From positions 1 to 8,992 of the forward strand of contig QMTU01000018.1 in assembly GCA_003663585.1 (NCBI GenBank): a DNA stretch of 8,992 bases, read 5' to 3'. The position numbers and the translations under genes are program-made. Positions 5,254 to 8,992 of this stretch are shown piece after piece (positions within the stretch are counted from its first letter, which is position 1; every line of letters begins with the position of its first letter). Below the pieces are notes generated by a model. The model saw only the letters and a list, made by a program, of their open reading frames with translations, was not told the origin of the DNA and did no database searches. Source of the DNA: Thermoplasmata archaeon. Its GTDB lineage: Archaea > Thermoplasmatota > B47-G6.

Positions 5254-7260
5254 TTATCTCTCCTCAACCTTGCCATCCTCACCTAATACATAATTGGCAA
5301 GACTCTCATCTTTTCCAAGTAGAAGCCTGACCTCGTCATCGACATTTAGCTTGTTTGCCAGCAAGCATACATCTGCATGCCGTTTACACTTTCCACCTGT
5401 GCTATCTTCTATAAACCTGAAATACACTTCGTCTTTCTTTCTCCTACCGGCGGCCACTTCCTTAATTTGCCTGTCGTATTCAGTATACATATCCTGCCAG
5501 AGGCTTATTGGCTGTTCCTTGCCAACCTCTGCATCCTCAAGCAGTATAGCAGGTCCTCCGTCTTCTACAGGAACCCAACTTCTATCCTTTCCACACCATC
5601 CTGTGCTGCTACCAAACGTCTCAACGGACCCAATAGCCTTAATCTTTGAACCAAAAGTGGAAATGTTTCCTCTAACCACAACGTCTTTTACGGGCTTATC
5701 GGTGATTACGCCATTCTCAATCAGATATCCTAGTGTCCCAAGGATTTCAAATGTACCTGTTGTGGGATCTACCCAGCCCCCACTGCAATCAGTAATGTAG
5801 ACGCCTTTTTTATGTTTATGGATCCCTTCAGCCATTTTTTTGACTGACTTGGGGCCATCCTTGGAAGGAAGAATGAATGTGTTGGTCATTCTTACCATTG
5901 GTGGCTTGTCAAAACGCTCATTTCTGAAGTTTCCGCTCAAGCCATGTTCCTTAAGCTTCTTCATAGTTTCGTCCGAGAGCCCGTCTATAACCTCGTTAAA
6001 TGTATCTGCTGAGCTTAGGAACAGTGTTTGTGTACCATTTGCCACTAGCTGTGTACGTTTTGCTGGTGTTCCTTCCTCGTCTATCCAAATGGCTCCATAA
6101 CATCCCTTAATTACTTTACCGCCAATGTCTACATCATAATGACCGTCATCAATGATACTGAAGGATTTATTCTCTGATACTTGTCCGCCTATGCGAGCCT
6201 TTAGATTTAAAGAAACATCTTTGTCGGTCTTATTATGTAGGATAAGATCGCACTCGCTGGTGTGACCATAGACCTCATGTGCCAAAACTCCACTGACAGT
6301 ACCGTCTAAAATAACATCAGCTTCGCCTTCTAGCACGGAGCATGGTTGCGCTCTATCCATGTCAACACAACGCTTTACGACCTTTTTTGCCATATCCTTA
6401 ACAATCTCTTCTAGGGTCTTATCCGTATCATCACGGATAATTGCACTTAGCCCACCTACGCCTCGCCTAAACTCGGCAACTTCGTTGTCGTGATTAGTTT
6501 TTGCTGTAACAGCGAAACCGGTGCGCGGAATTGCAATATCGATCTTTGTGCCGGCTGAATCTGCTAGTTCCATTGTATCTACAATATGAAAGAATAGAAT
6601 CTTGCAGTCAACCAGCTTAGCGCCTAATTCTGCCTTTAGTGTCTGTCTTGCAAGAGTGATAAGACGGAAAACCAGATCTATGCTTGGTGGCCCTTCCCTG
6701 TCCCAGTTGTCAGACTCAACGAATCTCTCGTCTGTTTTGTATCGATCGAAGCTTGTAATCTTCTTCTCGTCTATGTCACGCTGTCGTTTCTCGCCACGTT
6801 TCTGAGCTACATCTACAGTAAGCTTTAGTAATTCGTGTGCAGCAGCATTGACCTCGAATTCCTTAACGGTGGTTTCGCCAGGACGAAGTAGATTGAGGGA
6901 TGAGAAGGTAGTATTGTTTGTGGTTGTACTGCAGTTCATCCCCATGAGCATGCGCTGATGCCGCTTAACTCCCTGGTTGTCAACTTCCATGCCAGACATT
7001 TCTGGCACCTCGATCAAACCACGCTTATTGGTCCTAATAATTAGGCCGTATCTTCCCTGGAGACGCATAGTAAGAAACTTTACCTCTCTGCCAGGGGTTT
7101 TCTCTTGAAAACTATGTAAACCGCGCTCGATTATTTGGGCAAAATCATCCCTAAGCGTGAAATATTCTTCCCGTAGTAGCTTTTCTTCTTCACTAGAAGC
7201 ATCGGCGGCTTCGTTTTTTTCTTCCCTGTTGACAGTTTTCTTCTGCTTCTTACTGGCCAT
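5254..7260 (-). CDS. TldD/PmbA-family zinc metalloprotease (phage-borne)
   Basis: This 668-residue protein is a member of the TldD/PmbA (TldE) family, which cleaves unfolded or modified peptides inside a barrel; the E. coli pair matures microcin B17 and degrades the CcdA antitoxin. The metal-binding helix GVLAHEVYGHTSECD (324-338) gives HExxxH at 328-333. The C-terminal third has WIDEEGTPAK (392-401), PPMVRMTNTFILP (453-465), VYITDCSGGWVDPTTGTF (487-504) and GWCGKDRSWVPV (554-565). C556 sits at the place of the third metal ligand, so the active site looks complete. It is longer than the usual 450-480 residues. The extra length includes a charged N-terminus (about 1-60) and about 90 C-terminal residues (from about 580) that are basic and contain CKRHADVC. 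The ATG has GAGAGG at good spacing. Its closest known relatives act as TldD:TldE heterodimers; no TldE partner is in the window, so it may form a homodimer, as described for some single-gene relatives. Family assignment is strong; the substrate is unknown. Confidence 0.9.
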   Translation of the reverse strand: MASKKQKKTVNREEKNEAADASSEEEKLLREEYFTLRDDFAQIIERGLHSFQEKTPGREVKFLTMRLQGRYGLIIRTNKRGLIEVPEMSGMEVDNQGVKRHQRMLMGMNCSTTTNNTTFSSLNLLRPGETTVKEFEVNAAAHELLKLTVDVAQKRGEKRQRDIDEKKITSFDRYKTDERFVESDNWDREGPPSIDLVFRLITLARQTLKAELGAKLVDCKILFFHIVDTMELADSAGTKIDIAIPRTGFAVTAKTNHDNEVAEFRRGVGGLSAIIRDDTDKTLEEIVKDMAKKVVKRCVDMDRAQPCSVLEGEADVILDGTVSGVLAHEVYGHTSECDLILHNKTDKDVSLNLKARIGGQVSENKSFSIIDDGHYDVDIGGKVIKGCYGAIWIDEEGTPAKRTQLVANGTQTLFLSSADTFNEVIDGLSDETMKKLKEHGLSGNFRNERFDKPPMVRMTNTFILPSKDGPKSVKKMAEGIHKHKKGVYITDCSGGWVDPTTGTFEILGTLGYLIENGVITDKPVKDVVVRGNISTFGSKIKAIGSVETFGSSTGWCGKDRSWVPVEDGGPAILLEDAEVGKEQPISLWQDMYTEYDRQIKEVAAGRRKKDEVYFRFIEDSTGGKCKRHADVCLLANKLNVDDEVRLLLGKDESLANYVLGEDGKVEER
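5260..5265 (-). promoter_or_regulatory. Ribosome-binding site deciding the start of the long paralogue
   Basis: GAGGAG on the minus strand lies seven bases before ATG 5252 and within the last codons of the TldD-like gene. It argues against the upstream GTG (5282) and ATG (5276), which have no comparable site, and it couples translation of the two genes. Confidence 0.65.
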
Positions 7261-7292
7261 TGATACCTCTCTTTCCTTGGTGTGATTGTATA

Positions 7293-7952
7293 TTATCTGC
7301 GTCTTTTCGCATCTTTACTATACTTTTTCAAAGCCTTTCTGCTCTTGCGGCCAAAAATCCCATCAATTGGTCCCTTATAATATCCTTGCTGTTTGAGTGT
7401 CTTTTGTGCCTCTATGCTTATAGTATACCGTAGTTTATCTAAATTTACCAGCCAACCAGGGCACGATTTCCTGTATCTCTTCCGACCGTTTATAATCACA
7501 TAGCCAGTTCCCGGAAGCTCTCTGTGTCCATATATATTATCTGGACTAATACCCAGTATTAAACATAGTCTTGTCATTAATTCAATTACTGCGTCTATCT
7601 GTTTAACGGGAGGAGGATTTTTATTATTGGTTGCTCGATATCTGATACATATTCCAATTGAAGAAGTGTTATGCGCTGCGACATGCCAGGTAATCTTGGT
7701 AACTGTCTCGCAGTAAAATATAGTACCATCTTTTTCAATGAAATGATGATAGGAAAAGCCTGGTAGGCCTTTTGGAGAGATGTGGTGGTTCGGATTTGGC
7801 GTCACGTCGTAGCGCGCAATATCCCATAGGTCCCAATCGAGATCATCGCAGTGTAAAACCAGCTTTTTGATTTTGTTGAGCTTTCTGATCTTGTAGCGAC
7901 GATTCGGATCTGGGTTTTTATACATCTTTCTTCTAACGTCTACGATTTTCAT
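7293..7952 (-). CDS. N-acetylmuramoyl-L-alanine amidase endolysin with peptidoglycan-binding tail
   Basis: Taken from ATG 7952, this is a 219-residue endolysin of the Amidase_2/PGRP (T7 lysozyme-like) type, which cuts the bond between N-acetylmuramic acid and L-alanine in the cell wall. Zinc ligands are visible as His in LVLHCDD (H34), His in YGHRELPG (H143) and Cys in KSCPGW (C164). The supporting Tyr of YHHF (Y68) and the Lys beside the Cys (K162) are also in place. Residues about 179-212 (EAQKTLKQQGYYKGPIDGIFG...) form a PG_binding_1 repeat. The start is uncertain: ATG 7952 has GAGG four bases away and overlaps the upstream gene by only 20 bases, but the frame is open to ATG 8192 (299 residues), which would add a hydrophobic segment and a polar linker (see findings). 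The catalytic assignment does not depend on the start. Confidence 0.9.
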   Translation of the reverse strand: MKIVDVRRKMYKNPDPNRRYKIRKLNKIKKLVLHCDDLDWDLWDIARYDVTPNPNHHISPKGLPGFSYHHFIEKDGTIFYCETVTKITWHVAAHNTSSIGICIRYRATNNKNPPPVKQIDAVIELMTRLCLILGISPDNIYGHRELPGTGYVIINGRKRYRKSCPGWLVNLDKLRYTISIEAQKTLKQQGYYKGPIDGIFGRKSRKALKKYSKDAKRRR

Positions 7953-8529
7953 TTTTCCTCTGCTTCCACCGTCTGTACTGTTCTCGCCTGTATTTACGTG
8001 CTTTTTCCAGTCGTTCTGTTCGTCTTCTGTCTGTTTCTCTTGGTCGTTGCCGTTGTCGTTTAGCCTCTTGTAAAGCCAAGTTACGATCCTTTTGAACATC
8101 TCCCCTATCTTGTGCCATACGCTCAGCGGCAGAGATTTTAGAAAGTAGAGCACTGCTACTAATATCTTCTTCATCATACCTAAAAACGACATATGTCCAA
8201 CCAGCTCCTTCTGCTGCCATTTTCTTTAGTTTGTCACGCTTTAGTTGATCCTGAAAGCGTTGCTGGGCTTCCTCTTGAGTTATTCCGCCAAACCTGACAG
8301 GCATATAGTGCTGTTGACCATGGCATTCAATCACTACCATAAGATCCATTATTACCCAATCAAACTTCTCTCTTCCGCTATCAAATCTTGGAGAGATCTT
8401 GTTAACTGGATACTCCTGGTATATTCTATAGCCGGCAAAAAGGGGACTGTTTAGTAGCATGCCGCCGACTGCTTTATGGAGAGAGGAGGCATTCTTTCTG
8501 TAATTACGACTTAGACGTCGCAATTTCAT
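7933..8529 (-). CDS. Vsr-like / PD-(D/E)XK endonuclease with Arg-rich tail
   Basis: This 198-residue protein contains a compact nuclease core of the type often found in phages and described as Vsr-like or homing-endonuclease-like. KFDWVIMDLMVVIECHGQQHYMPV (55-78) fits the pattern D-(X)n-E-X-K/H, with D57, E68 and H70, followed by GQQHY. A helix, EEAQQRFQDQLKRDKLKKMAAEGAGW (86-111), carries the usual R-D-x-x-K (98-102), and a closing strand follows (TYVVFRYDE). After about residue 135 the protein becomes a long highly charged tail rich in Arg, Gln and Lys, probably a helical DNA- or RNA-binding extension. The ATG at 8529 has AAGGA seven bases before it and overlaps the upstream gene by 26 bases. 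Its 3' third overlaps the open upstream extension of the amidase frame. A nuclease role is likely; repair, nicking or mobility cannot be distinguished. Confidence 0.78.
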   Translation of the reverse strand: MKLRRLSRNYRKNASSLHKAVGGMLLNSPLFAGYRIYQEYPVNKISPRFDSGREKFDWVIMDLMVVIECHGQQHYMPVRFGGITQEEAQQRFQDQLKRDKLKKMAAEGAGWTYVVFRYDEEDISSSALLSKISAAERMAQDRGDVQKDRNLALQEAKRQRQRPRETDRRRTERLEKARKYRREQYRRWKQRKNENRRR

Positions 8530-8866
8530 GAATAGTTCCTTTCTCCTTTAATTCTTTGCGCCAACGTAGTACTTCCTGCGCTTGAGCGTTTGCATCTGCC
8601 TCGCTGAAAATATCCTCTCTAGTACAAGTTACAGCCTTTTTCTTGACTAGCTCGAGGGTCACCTTGAGAAGTCGACCGGTTTGACGTAGCTCCTTCTTTA
8701 GCTTTGCTAGCTTATAGATACTGCACGATGGACTCATGCTAGCTCTAACAACATTTTCCCTTGCTCTTAACATCATCCTGATAAGACGATCGACAAGTAA
8801 GGGATCTTCACGTAGTAGCTTCTTGGCTGTGTGCTTAAGGCGTAATGTTTCTAGCCATCTAAACAT
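8504..8866 (-). CDS. Small basic helical phage protein of unknown function
   Basis: This 120-residue protein is rich in Leu, Lys, Arg and Glu and looks almost wholly alpha-helical: WLETLRLKHTAKKLLRED near the start, LVDRLIRMMLRARENVVRAS after it, then a coil-forming stretch KLAKLKKELRQTGRLLKVTLELVKKK. Two Cys occur at 48 and 81. No signal peptide, membrane segment or known motif is visible; the Leu-rich helices are too charged to span a membrane. It could be a coiled-coil structural or nucleic-acid-binding protein, but no family is recognised. The ATG at 8866 has AAAGGAGG five bases upstream, a strong start signal. The gene follows the previous stop by 20 bases and overlaps the nuclease gene by 26. 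Confidence 0.72.
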   Translation of the reverse strand: MFRWLETLRLKHTAKKLLREDPLLVDRLIRMMLRARENVVRASMSPSCSIYKLAKLKKELRQTGRLLKVTLELVKKKAVTCTREDIFSEADANAQAQEVLRWRKELKEKGTIHEIATSKS

Positions 8867-8886
8867 TATGTCCTCCTTTTGTTCTG

Positions 8887-8992
8887 TTACACAATAATTT
8901 TCTTTGTAACTACTGCGCGCTTCTTCTTGTCTTCCAGATCCTCTTCTGAGTCGACAAGCTCTTCGACAATTTCTGTATATTCTGCTTCTACC
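8887..8992 (-). CDS. 3' end of an unidentified acidic protein (partial)
   Basis: An open minus-strand frame enters from the right edge and ends with TAA at 8889-8887. The 34 visible residues are strongly acidic (YTEIVEELVDSEEDLED) and then switch to a short basic and hydrophobic end (KKKRAVVTKKIIV). The gap of 20 bases to the next start holds that gene's ribosome-binding site, so the two genes probably share a transcript. The part seen is too short to assign a function. Confidence 0.6.
   Translation of the reverse strand, partial: VEAEYTEIVEELVDSEEDLEDKKKRAVVTKKIIV

Noticed and set aside
5253..5282. GTG 5282 or ATG 5276 as start of the long paralogue
   Set aside because: These lie within the end of the TldD-like gene without a suitable ribosome-binding site, while ATG 5252 has GAGGAG at seven bases.
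5294..5800. 168-residue plus-strand open frame
   Set aside because: It lies wholly antisense to the 3' part of the well-supported TldD-like gene, has Ser/Pro/Leu-rich shadow composition and no recognisable motif.
1..8992. tRNA, rRNA, CRISPR array, insertion sequence or attachment site
   Set aside because: Reading both strands by eye I found no tRNA cloverleaf pattern, no spaced direct repeats, and no transposase or flanking inverted repeats; a tRNA or repeat search by program would be firmer.

Overview
The window looks like a piece of a large tailed-phage (Caudoviricetes-type) genome, or a prophage of one, infecting an unidentified bacterium. The evidence is a tightly packed gene layout with short overlaps, Shine-Dalgarno sites buried in the ends of preceding genes, and a typical phage gene set. 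That set includes an Amidase_2 endolysin with a peptidoglycan-binding tail, a RusA-family resolvase, a PD-(D/E)XK/Vsr-like nuclease, a phage-type sigma factor, a small HAD-like hydrolase and a short 'YRCKNGKYKIG' protein of a kind I associate with phage structural regions. I see no chromosomal housekeeping genes, tRNA, rRNA, insertion sequence or CRISPR array. The host cannot be named from the sequence.

There are two convergent gene blocks. The plus-strand block (1-1896) holds the tail of an unknown gene, an actin/MreB-like ATPase, the small basic protein, the HAD-like protein, and an unusual 52-residue Arg/Gly-rich protein (1738-1896) in a short GC-rich segment. A hairpin with T-tracts on both sides (1909-1942) ends this block and probably the opposing one too.

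The minus-strand block runs from beyond the right edge down to 1952 and looks like one long operon. In transcription order it has: an unknown gene tail (8992-8887); an unknown helical protein (8866-8504); a Vsr-like nuclease with an Arg-rich tail (8529-7933); the amidase (start at 7952, or possibly 8192); a large TldD/PmbA-family metalloprotease (7260-5254); two paralogous proteins of unknown function (5252-4209 and 4233-3622); RusA (3641-3225); a sigma-70-like factor (3240-2455); and an unknown protein (2455-1952).

The resolvase, nuclease and sigma factor suggest DNA processing and a switch in transcription. The amidase supplies lysis. The plus-strand block could belong to another expression class, perhaps one driven by the encoded sigma factor; that is inference. 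The points most worth a second look are the complete TldD-like metalloprotease on a phage, the phage actin homologue, the tiny RG-rich protein, the tandem paralogue pair, and the 240-260 base region where two credible reading frames overlap at the start of the amidase.
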